From assembly GCA_029557915.1 (NCBI GenBank), contig JAKQHS010000061.1, positions 1 to 64,000 on the forward strand: a stretch of 64,000 nucleotides of DNA, written 5' to 3'. This DNA is from Bacteroidota bacterium (GTDB lineage: Bacteria > Bacteroidota > Bacteroidia > Chitinophagales > Saprospiraceae). Below the pieces are notes generated by a model. The model worked only from the letters and a program-made list of their open reading frames with translations. It had not been told where the DNA came from and did not search any database. The position numbers and the translations under genes were made by a program. Shown here piece by piece: positions 1-9,180 of this stretch. Within the stretch, counting starts at the first letter, position 1, and the number at the start of each line of letters is the position of its first letter.

Positions 1-2
1 TG

Positions 3-929
3 GCCCATTTTCTCCAAAAGAGGCCCGGCGGCAAAACCTATGATTATGATGTGAAACTGGCCCTCTCCGTTGATCAGGGGGCCCATTTCAAGGTTTTCGA
101 AGGACTGCATGATACAGTGCCGGCTGAACATGGATTCGTCACCCTGCTTCCCTTCTCTTTTGATAAAATCCTGGTTACCTGGCTGGACGGCAGCCAAATG
201 AATCCGGGTGTGGACGAGCCTGGTCATGAAGGCCATATGGGACATGAAGGTGCTATGAATCTACGCGCCGCCCTCGTCTCCGTAAGTGGTGAAATCAGTC
301 ACAACGAGGTGATCGATGACCGCGTATGTGAATGCTGCCAGACGGATGCGGCCATGACGGGCCGGGGACCGGTAATCATCTACAGGAACCGCAATGAACA
401 GGAAGAAAGGGACATTTACAGCGTACGATATGTATCCGGACAGTGGACCACGCCCCAACCCGTATTTGAAGACCACTGGAAGATCGGAGGATGCCCAGTC
501 AACGGCCCTACCATTTGCAGCAGGGGAAACCAACTGGCCATTGCCTGGTACACGGAAGCCGGTGGACGGCCCGCGGTCAAAGCAATCTTTTCAAACAATG
601 CAGGAGAAACTTATGGCCAGCCCGTGGAAATCCCATCCGCGAATACCTCCGGAAGGGTGGACATCGCCTGGATCGATGCGGGAAGGGTGGCTGTCAGTCA
701 GCTGGAAAAAACGGATGAAATAAACCAGGGAGATGCGCTGATTAAACTGACTATACTCTCACCGGATGGTCAGGTCCTCTCGGATCATCGACTGGCGGAA
801 ACCTCCTCAATAAGAAAAAGCGGCTTCCCGGTGATTGAATCGAAGGATTCCACCTTATACCTCGCCTATACCCAGGTCCTGGACAGCGTGAATACCAGGG
901 TCATCGTAAAAGAAATCATACTGCCCTGA
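3..929 (+). CDS. Sialidase/BNR-like exported protein, C-terminal part
   Basis: The reading frame is open from the window's first bases, so the gene begins upstream; the GTG at 51 is only an internal codon. The text resembles the exo-alpha-sialidase/BNR beta-propeller superfamily, with repeated strands such as LALSVDQGAHF and AIFSNNAGETYGQ (Asp-box-like S-x-N/D-x-G-x-T/H). About 90 residues after that GTG is a cysteine cluster, RVCECCQT, which I associate with a bacterial subgroup of sialidase-like proteins rather than classical neuraminidases. A His/Gly-rich insertion lies just before it. No catalytic Arg triad can be assigned from this fragment, so hydrolysis of sialic acid is not established. 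It converges on the regulator at 956, with 26 bases between stops. Confidence 0.65.
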   Translation, partial: AHFLQKRPGGKTYDYDVKLALSVDQGAHFKVFEGLHDTVPAEHGFVTLLPFSFDKILVTWLDGSQMNPGVDEPGHEGHMGHEGAMNLRAALVSVSGEISHNEVIDDRVCECCQTDAAMTGRGPVIIYRNRNEQEERDIYSVRYVSGQWTTPQPVFEDHWKIGGCPVNGPTICSRGNQLAIAWYTEAGGRPAVKAIFSNNAGETYGQPVEIPSANTSGRVDIAWIDAGRVAVSQLEKTDEINQGDALIKLTILSPDGQVLSDHRLAETSSIRKSGFPVIESKDSTLYLAYTQVLDSVNTRVIVKEIILP

Positions 930-955
930 TCCTTACGAAGGCATAAAGGATTTGA

Positions 956-1855
956 TCATTGCAGGGATGCGGCAAACCGTTCAAAGGCTTCGATGCCTTC
1001 CAGGCTGAAAATCCGGTCATTCAGGCCCGATTTTTTACACGTCTCCGGGGAGCCGGAAAAATAGATTTTGAGATCAGGGGCATTTTCATGGATCGTTTCC
1101 AGGTAGCCTTTGATTTTTTCCGCGGGGGCACCGGACATAAAGAGCGTAAATAAAAAGCCCGACTTGGTTTGTTTCGCCGTTTCGGCAGCCATTTCAGGCG
1201 GTACCGAGCTTCCGAGATAAACCGTATTTATCCCTTTTTCAAGCAGTATATAATGGGCAAGCAGGAGGGGCAATTCATGGAATTCATCGGGTGGCAGGCA
1301 AAGGACGATCCGGTTTTTCGAATGATCTGCCTGGGGCATCCGGTCAATCTCCGAAAGGACTTTCCTCCGGAGGATGGCTGATGCAAAATGTTCCTGGGCC
1401 GGGGAAATATCATCGATTTGCCAAAGGACGCCGATCTTCTTTAGAAAAGGATAGACGATTTCAACAATGCTGTTTTTCAGCCCGTATTGCTCCACGGCCT
1501 GTGTAAATACCTGGGAAAACCGCTGCTCATCGAAATTCAGCATATGTACCATAAGCCCGTTGATCAGGAAATCGATCTTGCTGCTTCCTTCACTCCGGTC
1601 CATCACCATGCGCACTTCGGCATCCATTTCCTCTTCCGACAACTGGCTGATGTGTGAAATTTTCCACCCGGAATGCAGCAGGGTATTGATGTTGAGCAAT
1701 TTCCTCAGTTGGCAACCGTCATAGCCGCGGATATTGGTACAGCTTCTTTTGGGAGCCAGCAAATTGTACCGCTTCTCCCAAATCCGGATCGTGTGAGGTT
1801 TGATCCCTGTATAATGGGAAAGGTCCGAAATCGAATATTGGGCATTTATGGACAT
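956..1855 (-). CDS. MerR-family regulator with B12-binding domain (CarH/LitR-like)
   Basis: The 299-residue protein has an N-terminal MerR winged helix (about residues 8-75; ISDLSHYTGIKPHTIRIWEKRY). It is followed by a helical bundle and a cobalamin-binding Rossmann domain. The photoreceptor signature W-x9-E-H is present (W145, E155, H156). The lower-ligand motif is at E191-x-H193, although the usual following Gly of ExHxxG is Pro here. Family knowledge: CarH proteins bind adenosylcobalamin in the dark, repress carotenoid and related promoters as tetramers, and release DNA in light. The usual carotenoid neighbours are absent; the next gene on the same strand is upstream at 1915 (a GT2), 59 bases away. 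Function as a light or B12 sensor is inferred from motifs. ATG start at 1855. Confidence 0.8.
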   Translation of the reverse strand: MSINAQYSISDLSHYTGIKPHTIRIWEKRYNLLAPKRSCTNIRGYDGCQLRKLLNINTLLHSGWKISHISQLSEEEMDAEVRMVMDRSEGSSKIDFLINGLMVHMLNFDEQRFSQVFTQAVEQYGLKNSIVEIVYPFLKKIGVLWQIDDISPAQEHFASAILRRKVLSEIDRMPQADHSKNRIVLCLPPDEFHELPLLLAHYILLEKGINTVYLGSSVPPEMAAETAKQTKSGFLFTLFMSGAPAEKIKGYLETIHENAPDLKIYFSGSPETCKKSGLNDRIFSLEGIEAFERFAASLQ

Positions 1856-1914
1856 GATCTCCGGCCTGAATTGGCCAATTTACTAAGCAGCCAACAAATG
1901 GGAAGCCCAAAAGT

Positions 1915-3000
1915 TTACCATTTGTCCCATTTTTTGAATGTGCTGAAAGGCAAAAGATACAGTAAAACCCCTACATATAGGCCCTCGGCCCCAAGCCATT
2001 TACTGGGCGAAAGCGAAACCCCGAAGAGCTCCAGCATGGAACGGACGATCCATTTGAAACTGACCCCCTTGTACCCCCCCCACACCAGCAGCATCAGGGG
2101 AAAATGAAAGGCAGCCACCAGGCCGAACACCCAGGTACCTGCGAGTGACCCGTACCACATCAGCAGCAAAGCCTGATGGCGGAGTCGATAATGACGGGCA
2201 GTGCCGACATGCCTTTTTTTTTGATTCAACCAGGCCTTCCAGTTCTTTTCTGGCAGGCTGTAAACCCAGGAAGGCGGATCATAACGGAAATTTATTTTCC
2301 CCTGCCCGGACAATTCCTGGATGGTAAGGTCGTCATCCCCTGATTTGAGTCCTCTTTGGGCATTCAGATTAAAAGCATGGACCAGGGCAGTTCTCCGGTA
2401 CAACAGGTTCCTGCCCACGCCCATATAAGCCAAATTTCTCCTTGCAAAACCAAAATAAAGCGCCGCCGTGTACGCGGTTTCAAGACGGATCACCTGATTC
2501 AATGGTCCCTCCCGCTGTTCATAGGGAGAATATCCCAAAACGACATCGTACCCTGGATCAAGCGATTCCACCATCAGGGATATCCATTGGTCGGTGGCCG
2601 GCAGGCAATCGGCATCGGTCAGAAGGACCAGTTCCCGGTCCAGTTGCATCAACCCTGTCTCCAGGGCCTTTTTTTTCCCGCAATGCCTGGGCAAGACCTG
2701 CAGACGGATGGATGGAAACCGGGGTATTAAATCCCTGACCATGTCGGCGGTGCCATCCTCGGAAGCATCATCCACAAGATGAATGTCAAAATCAGGGTAT
2801 TTCTGGTTTACCAGGAGGGGCAATAACTTCTCTAGATTTGACCTTTCGTTGCGCCCCACGATCAGGATGCTCAGCGGCGGGGAGGACTTTGAAACGGGCA
2901 CCGTATTTTTACGCAGGGGGCGGATAAAATAACCGAGAAAAAAAACCTGGGCCAGGCAGGCTCCGATAAATAAAAGGCAATTGATGTCTGCAAATACCAC
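1915..3000 (-). CDS. Membrane-anchored family 2 glycosyltransferase
   Basis: GT2 fold with one N-terminal membrane helix (about 8-25), a GT-A domain from about 42, the nucleotide-binding pair D77-D78 (LVDDASEDGT), a metal-binding TDADC (D129/D131), a GDDDL acceptor-loop motif near 221, and QKKRH at 260-264 in place of QxxRW. Further hydrophobic helices follow residue 276. This arrangement is typical of processive or membrane GT2 enzymes acting at the cytoplasmic face on a lipid-linked acceptor. Sugar and acceptor are unknown. The start is GTG at 3000, only 35 bases from the divergent PorU-like gene. It lies outside the main glycan locus and may belong with the regulator downstream. Confidence 0.8.
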   Translation of the reverse strand: MVFADINCLLFIGACLAQVFFLGYFIRPLRKNTVPVSKSSPPLSILIVGRNERSNLEKLLPLLVNQKYPDFDIHLVDDASEDGTADMVRDLIPRFPSIRLQVLPRHCGKKKALETGLMQLDRELVLLTDADCLPATDQWISLMVESLDPGYDVVLGYSPYEQREGPLNQVIRLETAYTAALYFGFARRNLAYMGVGRNLLYRRTALVHAFNLNAQRGLKSGDDDLTIQELSGQGKINFRYDPPSWVYSLPEKNWKAWLNQKKRHVGTARHYRLRHQALLLMWYGSLAGTWVFGLVAAFHFPLMLLVWGGYKGVSFKWIVRSMLELFGVSLSPSKWLGAEGLYVGVLLYLLPFSTFKKWDKW

Positions 3001-3035
3001 AAAACCAAAACTACCTTAAATTCGTTTAATACCGG

Positions 3036-6000
3036 ATGAATGCTTCTGAGACGTATCGGCTCTTAGGATTGATTTGCATCTTTCAATGCCTCCCGGGGTG
3101 GCTGAAAGCCCAGATGGTTCAGGCGGGGGATACCCTGTATGGACCCGAATGGATCAGGTACGATCAGACCTACTTCAAATTTTATATTTCAAAGGACAGC
3201 CTTTATCAGATCCGTTATAATGACCTCATTCAGGCGGGAGTCCCCGCGGGCCAAATCAACGGGGCACAATTTCAGTTGTGGAGGATGGGCCGGGAAGTCC
3301 CTTTGTATGTCTCCAATACCGGGGCCTGGTCGGAAGGGGATTTCCTGCAGTTCTGGGGGATAAAAAACAGATCGGATATGGATGCCTTCCTGTTTTCCAA
3401 CCCGGCCAGGGATATGCTCAACCCGGAATACAGCCTTTATACCGATTCCATGGCTTATTTCCTGACCTGGGTGGCTCCGGGCAACGCGACCAGGAGGGTG
3501 ACGCTAAGGCCATCGAATACCATGTTGTCCGCCCCGGATTACGTGTGGGTTGAGCGCCTTTATGAATTCCACCGCTTGCCTTTTGATCAGCGGTACGATT
3601 TTGAAAATACCGTTTCATACTCCACCTACGATGCCTGCGAAGGGTTTGGCAACGGGGAATCCCGGAATTATATTCAGGTGATCCCCGCCGCCTCGCCTTA
3701 TACAGGCAATATAAATGGTAAACTCAGGATCCGGCTGGCAACCAATGCCCGACAGCATAACCTCAGGATTTCAATCAACGATGCCGTTCAGGTCATTGAT
3801 TCATTCTGGGGCTACCAGGTAAAAAATTACGAATTGGATATCCCGAATGAGACCCTCTCCGGGAATATAAACCTGAAGATTGAAGGACTCGACAGCCCCC
3901 TGGATTATTTTGTACTATCCAATATTCGCTTGGTCTACCCCAAACAGCCCGGCAAACCATTGGCGGTGGGTGAGGTCCTGAAGTCAGCGGGCAGCCCTTA
4001 TAAGACCCTGGTGCCCCCCGGTTTAAGCCAGCCGGTCCTGATTGATCCGGACGGGGCAATCTGGACGCAGGCGATCCGCGAAGACAATCAGGATTATATA
4101 GAGTTGCCCCAGTCTGCGGATAGCGGCCAGGTTTATATCCTGGAGGCCGCTGCGGCTTCCCCTGTTGGAAACCTCGCTAAAATTGAGCTCGCTCCCCTTC
4201 TTTCCGACCCGAATTCGGATTACATCCTAATCCACCACAAATCGCTCCTTACCAGTACCCAGGAATACGCTTCTTATCGCCAATCCTCAGCCGGGGGGGG
4301 ATTCCGAGTGAGGACCGTGGATGTGGATGAGATCTATGATCAGTTTGCCTACGGCATCCCCAGGCATGTCATGGGCCTTAGAAATTTCGGAAATTTCATC
4401 GCCAGGAAATGGGCGGCTCCCAAATACCTTCTTCTGGTCGGAAGGGCGATCAACTACAGGGACCTGAGGGTAAATAACAACATCAATCTATACGGACATC
4501 TCCACCTGATCCCGACCTTTGGATATCCCGGATCTGACAACCTCATTTTCGCCTCTCACAACAGCTCAGTTCCGGTATTGCCTTTCGGAAGGATAGCCGC
4601 CACGAAAAATGAAGAAGTCATCACTTATCTCAACAAAGTGAAGGAATACGAGGGCAAGCTGAAAAATCCCTCGGCCAACGAAGACCTGTATTGGAGGAAA
4701 AGAGTGCTGCATATGGCAGGCGGCAGTCCCCAGGAACGGTTTGACGCCTACCTGGAAAGCATGAAAGAAAAAATAGAAGGCAACGCATTTCATGCCCAGG
4801 TGACCACGGTAACCAAAACTTCCTCCGATCCGGTACAGGGCGGATTGTCTGAAATCGTGAAGAATGCAATCAACAACGGGGTTGCCTTGAAGGTATATTT
4901 AGGACATGGAGCTACGAGTGCAACAGAAATAGGGCTGGATGACCCGGCCCTGTTTGATAATGAAGGAAAATACCCGCTGAGTTTTTCCCTGGGCTGTCTT
5001 ACCGGGAACATGCATACCACCGGCATCAGTCTAAGTGAATCCTTTGTACTCTCCCCGAAGGGCACCATAGGGTATATTGCCTCTTCGGGGTTCGGATATC
5101 CCTACGCCCTCTCCAATTATGGCAATGAATTTTACAATTTGCTCGGCAACAAACAATACGTAGGATCGATTGGGAATATTCACAGGGAATCCCTTAGAAA
5201 ATTTGACCGGTTGAGGGATTTTCCCACCTATTCTCTTAATCAACAATTAACTTTTCACGGGGATCCGGCGGTACAGCTGAATTATTATGAAAGCCCGGAT
5301 TTTACCTTTGACTATTCCAGCTTCAGGTTTGAACCGGCCAATGTTCAATCGGATCAGGATAGCATCCGTTTCAAGGTGGATATCTGGAATATCGGAAAAT
5401 ATTCAGATCAACCGGTAGGGATCAAGGTCGAACACGGTGTGCCGGGAGGCGGCACCTTGGAGTATCGCTTCAGCGTCGTGCTGAAAGGAACGTTTGAAAC
5501 GGTGAGCTTCAGCCTGCCAATGCCTCCAAACGCCGTAGGGATCAATACGCTGAGATGTTTCCTGGACCCCGATAATGATTTCCAGGAATTGCCCGCCCCT
5601 TTTGCCGAAAACAACAATCCATTGCGCGATAACACAGGTCATTCGGAAATCAGCTTCGCGATCTATAGCAATGAAGCGCGGCCGATCTATCCCCGAAATT
5701 TCGGGATCATCAGTGATGCCGACCTGGTGCTTAAAGCTTATTCATCCAATGCGTTCAGTCCGGAGTCGGATTATTATTTTGAAATGGACACCGCCCGGCT
5801 TTTTTCCTCTTCCTTAAAACGCTCAGCCACGGTGCATCAGCGGGGCGGGATGATCCAATGGCGGCCGGGCCTGGCCCTCTCTCCGAATACGGTTTATTAC
5901 TGGCGGGTTGCAGCGGATACCGTAGGCACCAACCGGCCTTTGATCTGGAATGAAAGTTCATTCATCTTCCTACCGGGGCAGGGGCCAGGCTGGAACCAGT

Positions 6001-7994
6001 CTCATGACTATCAATTTAATCAAAACCCCCAAAGTCAACTTATCTTTTTCGACACCCTTCATCATCGTTGGGAAAACAGTCCAGAACAAATAAGCATTGT
6101 CGCATCAAGTATAAACCAAAGTTTAGATCCAGCGGAATATTCTAAAGTATTATTCAACGGAATCAGGCATACCCGGAACAACAGAAATTTTCTTTCTGAA
6201 TTCATTCTCACAATTTGGGATCCAAAAATTGGAATGATCAGAAATCCGGTCGGAGGCCGTGATGGCGCTTTAAATGTATTTGATGTTCCTGCCCCGGGGT
6301 ATTATTTCCCTATGGAAAAAAATACCATAGAAGAAAGAAGTAATCTGATACGGTTTTTGGAAACCGGTATAGAGGACGGACAATATGTAATAGTAATAAA
6401 TCACATTGAGCCGGGAGCGAGCTATTATCCTGAATTTTGGGCTCATGATTCCACCATACTCGGTAAAAATCTATTTCAGGCCTTTGAGTCACATGGCGCA
6501 ACGCTAATTAGAAGTCTTGCAACCGAATTGATTTCCTATCCATATGTCTTCGCGTTCCGAAAAGGACATGAGGTTATAGATGAAAAAGTATCAACGGATG
6601 GCTTGCAAGTCAGATCTTCTTTTTCCTTACCCTTGAGCAGATCCTTTGGCACATTTGAATCACAGCTGGTTGGACCTTCAATTCATTGGCAAAAATTTGA
6701 ATGGTCGGTCAACGATGAAAGAATGGATACTGAAAATACAATGGTAGTATTAGGAAAAAATAATCAAGCCTTTGATACTCTGATCAAAACTTCGGCGAGT
6801 CTGGTTGATCTAACGGGAATAGATCCGAACTCCTATCCTTACTTGAAATTTGAATGGCAGGCCTCGGATACATCCAAATCCGGTTCCCTTAATATGGAAT
6901 ACTGGCGCGTATATTATACAGGTTATGCTGACCTAGCAATGAATTCAAATGAAGACTATGAGTTTTACAAGGACACCGTGGACCGCGGAGAGGATGCCAG
7001 GATCCGTTTCTCATTGGAAAACGTTGGAGATTATCCCACCGATTCCATCCGGGTGACCTTCTCACTCACTGATCCCCAAAATATCACTACCAGGGACACT
7101 TTGAGTACAGGACCTCTGGGCGCCGGCCAGAAGCGTAGCATTTCCAATTCCTTTTCCACCGACCAGAGGTCCAAATTGCAGTCCCTGGTCATCGATGCGA
7201 GGTCGAAAAACGGTTTGCAGGAAACTACCCTTCTCAACAATACCGGCAGTATTTCCTTTTACGTCGCGGATGACCTGGTGCCGCCAACGGTATCGGTCCT
7301 ATTTGACGGTAGGCAGATATTAAACAATGAAATTGTATCCCGGCAGCCCTTTATCCAGATCGATCTGAGCGATAATAAACTCTTCTCACCGGAGGATACC
7401 GCCCAAATCGCGCTGAGTCTGAAATATCCGGGTTCTGATCAGTTCATTCGGATCCCCTCCAGGGAATATACCCTTTCGGTCTCCGGCAGCAAGGCTTCGG
7501 TGACCTACCGGCCCGGTTTTGTGCAAACCGGCAGCTATACCCTGAGGGTCCAGGCCAGGGATCGGTCAAGGAATGAAGCCGGTCGCGTGCCTTATGAAAT
7601 CGATTTTAAAGTGATCACCGAAAACACGGTCTCAGCAGTATTGCCTTATCCAAATCCATTCAGTACCCAATGCCGCTTTGCTTATACTTTGACCGGAGAA
7701 AAACCAGCGGTTTTTAAAATCCAGGTCCTGACCGTAAATGGCCGCGTGGTAAGGGAACTGACCGAATTCGATTTAGGGCCTTTGCGGGAAGGCACCCATC
7801 TCACCGAAGGCGCCTGGGACGGGCACGATGAGTATGGCAACAAACTGGCAAACGGCACTTATCTGTACCGGGTAGTCATGAAAGATAATCAGGGGAAATC
7901 GTATTCCTCGTTTGAAGACTTCGAGGATTCCGGCGGACAGGACGCCCGTCGGTTTTTTACCAAAGGAATTGGTAAGTTGGTAATCTTAAGATAA
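3036..7994 (+). CDS. PorU-like C25 cysteine peptidase with type IX secretion sorting domain
   Basis: The protein has 1652 residues. It starts with a signal peptide (about 1-25, ending LKAQ), then an N-terminal beta-rich region and a gingipain-type caspase-like domain. Catalytic His624 lies in YLGHG and Cys654 in SLGCLTG, with LLVGR and PFGRI strands around them. Ig-like/CARDB-type repeats fill about 780-1480. A C-terminal domain from about 1535 starts PYPNPFS and ends with WDG...LANGTYLYRV-type strands. Family knowledge: PorU is the T9SS sortase that cleaves sorting signals at the cell surface; paralogous PorU2-type proteins of this length are common in Bacteroidota. Both catalytic residues are present. 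An AT-rich stretch (about 6000-6960) contrasts with the GC-richer flanks. Its 3' end overlaps the convergent gene at 7986. Confidence 0.82.
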   Translation: MNASETYRLLGLICIFQCLPGWLKAQMVQAGDTLYGPEWIRYDQTYFKFYISKDSLYQIRYNDLIQAGVPAGQINGAQFQLWRMGREVPLYVSNTGAWSEGDFLQFWGIKNRSDMDAFLFSNPARDMLNPEYSLYTDSMAYFLTWVAPGNATRRVTLRPSNTMLSAPDYVWVERLYEFHRLPFDQRYDFENTVSYSTYDACEGFGNGESRNYIQVIPAASPYTGNINGKLRIRLATNARQHNLRISINDAVQVIDSFWGYQVKNYELDIPNETLSGNINLKIEGLDSPLDYFVLSNIRLVYPKQPGKPLAVGEVLKSAGSPYKTLVPPGLSQPVLIDPDGAIWTQAIREDNQDYIELPQSADSGQVYILEAAAASPVGNLAKIELAPLLSDPNSDYILIHHKSLLTSTQEYASYRQSSAGGGFRVRTVDVDEIYDQFAYGIPRHVMGLRNFGNFIARKWAAPKYLLLVGRAINYRDLRVNNNINLYGHLHLIPTFGYPGSDNLIFASHNSSVPVLPFGRIAATKNEEVITYLNKVKEYEGKLKNPSANEDLYWRKRVLHMAGGSPQERFDAYLESMKEKIEGNAFHAQVTTVTKTSSDPVQGGLSEIVKNAINNGVALKVYLGHGATSATEIGLDDPALFDNEGKYPLSFSLGCLTGNMHTTGISLSESFVLSPKGTIGYIASSGFGYPYALSNYGNEFYNLLGNKQYVGSIGNIHRESLRKFDRLRDFPTYSLNQQLTFHGDPAVQLNYYESPDFTFDYSSFRFEPANVQSDQDSIRFKVDIWNIGKYSDQPVGIKVEHGVPGGGTLEYRFSVVLKGTFETVSFSLPMPPNAVGINTLRCFLDPDNDFQELPAPFAENNNPLRDNTGHSEISFAIYSNEARPIYPRNFGIISDADLVLKAYSSNAFSPESDYYFEMDTARLFSSSLKRSATVHQRGGMIQWRPGLALSPNTVYYWRVAADTVGTNRPLIWNESSFIFLPGQGPGWNQSHDYQFNQNPQSQLIFFDTLHHRWENSPEQISIVASSINQSLDPAEYSKVLFNGIRHTRNNRNFLSEFILTIWDPKIGMIRNPVGGRDGALNVFDVPAPGYYFPMEKNTIEERSNLIRFLETGIEDGQYVIVINHIEPGASYYPEFWAHDSTILGKNLFQAFESHGATLIRSLATELISYPYVFAFRKGHEVIDEKVSTDGLQVRSSFSLPLSRSFGTFESQLVGPSIHWQKFEWSVNDERMDTENTMVVLGKNNQAFDTLIKTSASLVDLTGIDPNSYPYLKFEWQASDTSKSGSLNMEYWRVYYTGYADLAMNSNEDYEFYKDTVDRGEDARIRFSLENVGDYPTDSIRVTFSLTDPQNITTRDTLSTGPLGAGQKRSISNSFSTDQRSKLQSLVIDARSKNGLQETTLLNNTGSISFYVADDLVPPTVSVLFDGRQILNNEIVSRQPFIQIDLSDNKLFSPEDTAQIALSLKYPGSDQFIRIPSREYTLSVSGSKASVTYRPGFVQTGSYTLRVQARDRSRNEAGRVPYEIDFKVITENTVSAVLPYPNPFSTQCRFAYTLTGEKPAVFKIQVLTVNGRVVRELTEFDLGPLREGTHLTEGAWDGHDEYGNKLANGTYLYRVVMKDNQGKSYSSFEDFEDSGGQDARRFFTKGIGKLVILR

Positions 7995-9179
7995 TTTGTT
8001 TTTTAGGAGTATCTCATCATATACATTGAGGTATTTTTCTGCAATCCGGGTTGCTGAAAAACGCAAATAACAATCTTGTTGAATTCTTTTCCGGTCAAAA
8101 TACGAGTAATTCCTCATCATCCACTCCATCCCTTCCGCCAGTCGGATCGAATTTCCCTTGTCAACCAGTCTCCCGTTCACGGACGAAATGATTTCCTCTA
8201 CCCCTCCACACCGGGTGGCAAGTACCGGGATGCCGAAAGCATTTGCTTCAATGACCGTGACTCCGAAAGTTTCATAGTCGCTACATACAACCAAGCAATG
8301 TGAAGCAGACAATAGTTCTTGTTTATGCCCATCGCTCACATGGCCATACCATTGGATTACGTCAGCAATACCTGCTGCTTTTACCTTTTCGATATAAAGA
8401 TTCCTCATCGGGCCCTCTCCTACCATTCTGACAATAAACTCTTTTCCGGATGATCGAAGTAAATGGACGGCATCAATCAGTAAATCAATTCTTTTTCGAG
8501 GATCAAGGTAATGGGAAATGAGTATAAAGCTAAAAGGAGGCCCTGGGATTCTAATTTCAGGAGGAGCCCAGGATACTAAATTGGGAATAACTTGCATATC
8601 CTGAATATCATAAAATCCGAATTTTTTAGCTAAGTCAGCACTGACTGCGATATTTGCTGATGACCGCAAAAAATATTTATTTAGGGTTTCACGGTCATAC
8701 CCATATGATTCAAAACGCGGGTCGGGAAACCGAGATGAGTGTTCAGTAAGAATAAACGGAATTCCGAATTGTTTTGATAATTCATATCCAACGGGTAAAG
8801 ATGGAAATGAAACATGCACGTGTATCAAATCAGGTCTGCATTTCATTCCTCCAACCAAATGAATATGTTTTCGGATCAGTGTATGAATAAAGTTTAGCCT
8901 TGTGATTGGATTAAGCCCAATTGTTTTTGATAATTCGAATAACTCTATAAAAGTTGAGCCTCTGGGTTGCAGTGGAGTTTCATCCTTGAAATATGCATGG
9001 AGGTCTCTCCATAGGTGATGAGGCGATATCCATTTAATTTTATGGGCATGCAAGCCAACCGTATGGTAATGTTGAGGCTGGGACACCTGGATCGATGCAA
9101 TTAAATCAGATATAAACAAGGCAGTGGCAGGATGTTTTCGCGATGGCCACCAAGAAGGTATATGGTAAATATGGGCCAT
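7986..9179 (-). CDS. Family 4 glycosyltransferase
   Basis: A GT-B transferase of 397 residues. The N-terminal acceptor half contains IYHIPSWWPSRKHPATALF and HVHVSFPSLPVG, followed by ILTEHSSRF. The C-terminal donor half contains a predicted retaining E-x7-E-like region, EANAFGIPVLATRCGGVEEII, characteristic of GT4. It is one of the last genes of the long minus-strand locus and is separated by one base from the FkbM methyltransferase upstream, so they are almost certainly cotranscribed. Donor sugar cannot be told from sequence. It resembles the GT4 at 12715 in its opening (IPSW...HP.K/T) and TEHSS motif, so the two may be paralogues. ATG at 9179; its stop overlaps the convergent PorU-like gene by 9 bases. 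Confidence 0.85.
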   Translation of the reverse strand: MAHIYHIPSWWPSRKHPATALFISDLIASIQVSQPQHYHTVGLHAHKIKWISPHHLWRDLHAYFKDETPLQPRGSTFIELFELSKTIGLNPITRLNFIHTLIRKHIHLVGGMKCRPDLIHVHVSFPSLPVGYELSKQFGIPFILTEHSSRFPDPRFESYGYDRETLNKYFLRSSANIAVSADLAKKFGFYDIQDMQVIPNLVSWAPPEIRIPGPPFSFILISHYLDPRKRIDLLIDAVHLLRSSGKEFIVRMVGEGPMRNLYIEKVKAAGIADVIQWYGHVSDGHKQELLSASHCLVVCSDYETFGVTVIEANAFGIPVLATRCGGVEEIISSVNGRLVDKGNSIRLAEGMEWMMRNYSYFDRKRIQQDCYLRFSATRIAEKYLNVYDEILLKNKLS

Positions 9180-9180
9180 A

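Noticed and set aside
929-951. Rho-independent terminator between the sialidase-like gene and the MerR gene
   Set aside because: ATCCTT/AAGGAT can pair over only 6 bp with an 11-base loop and no T tract on either side.
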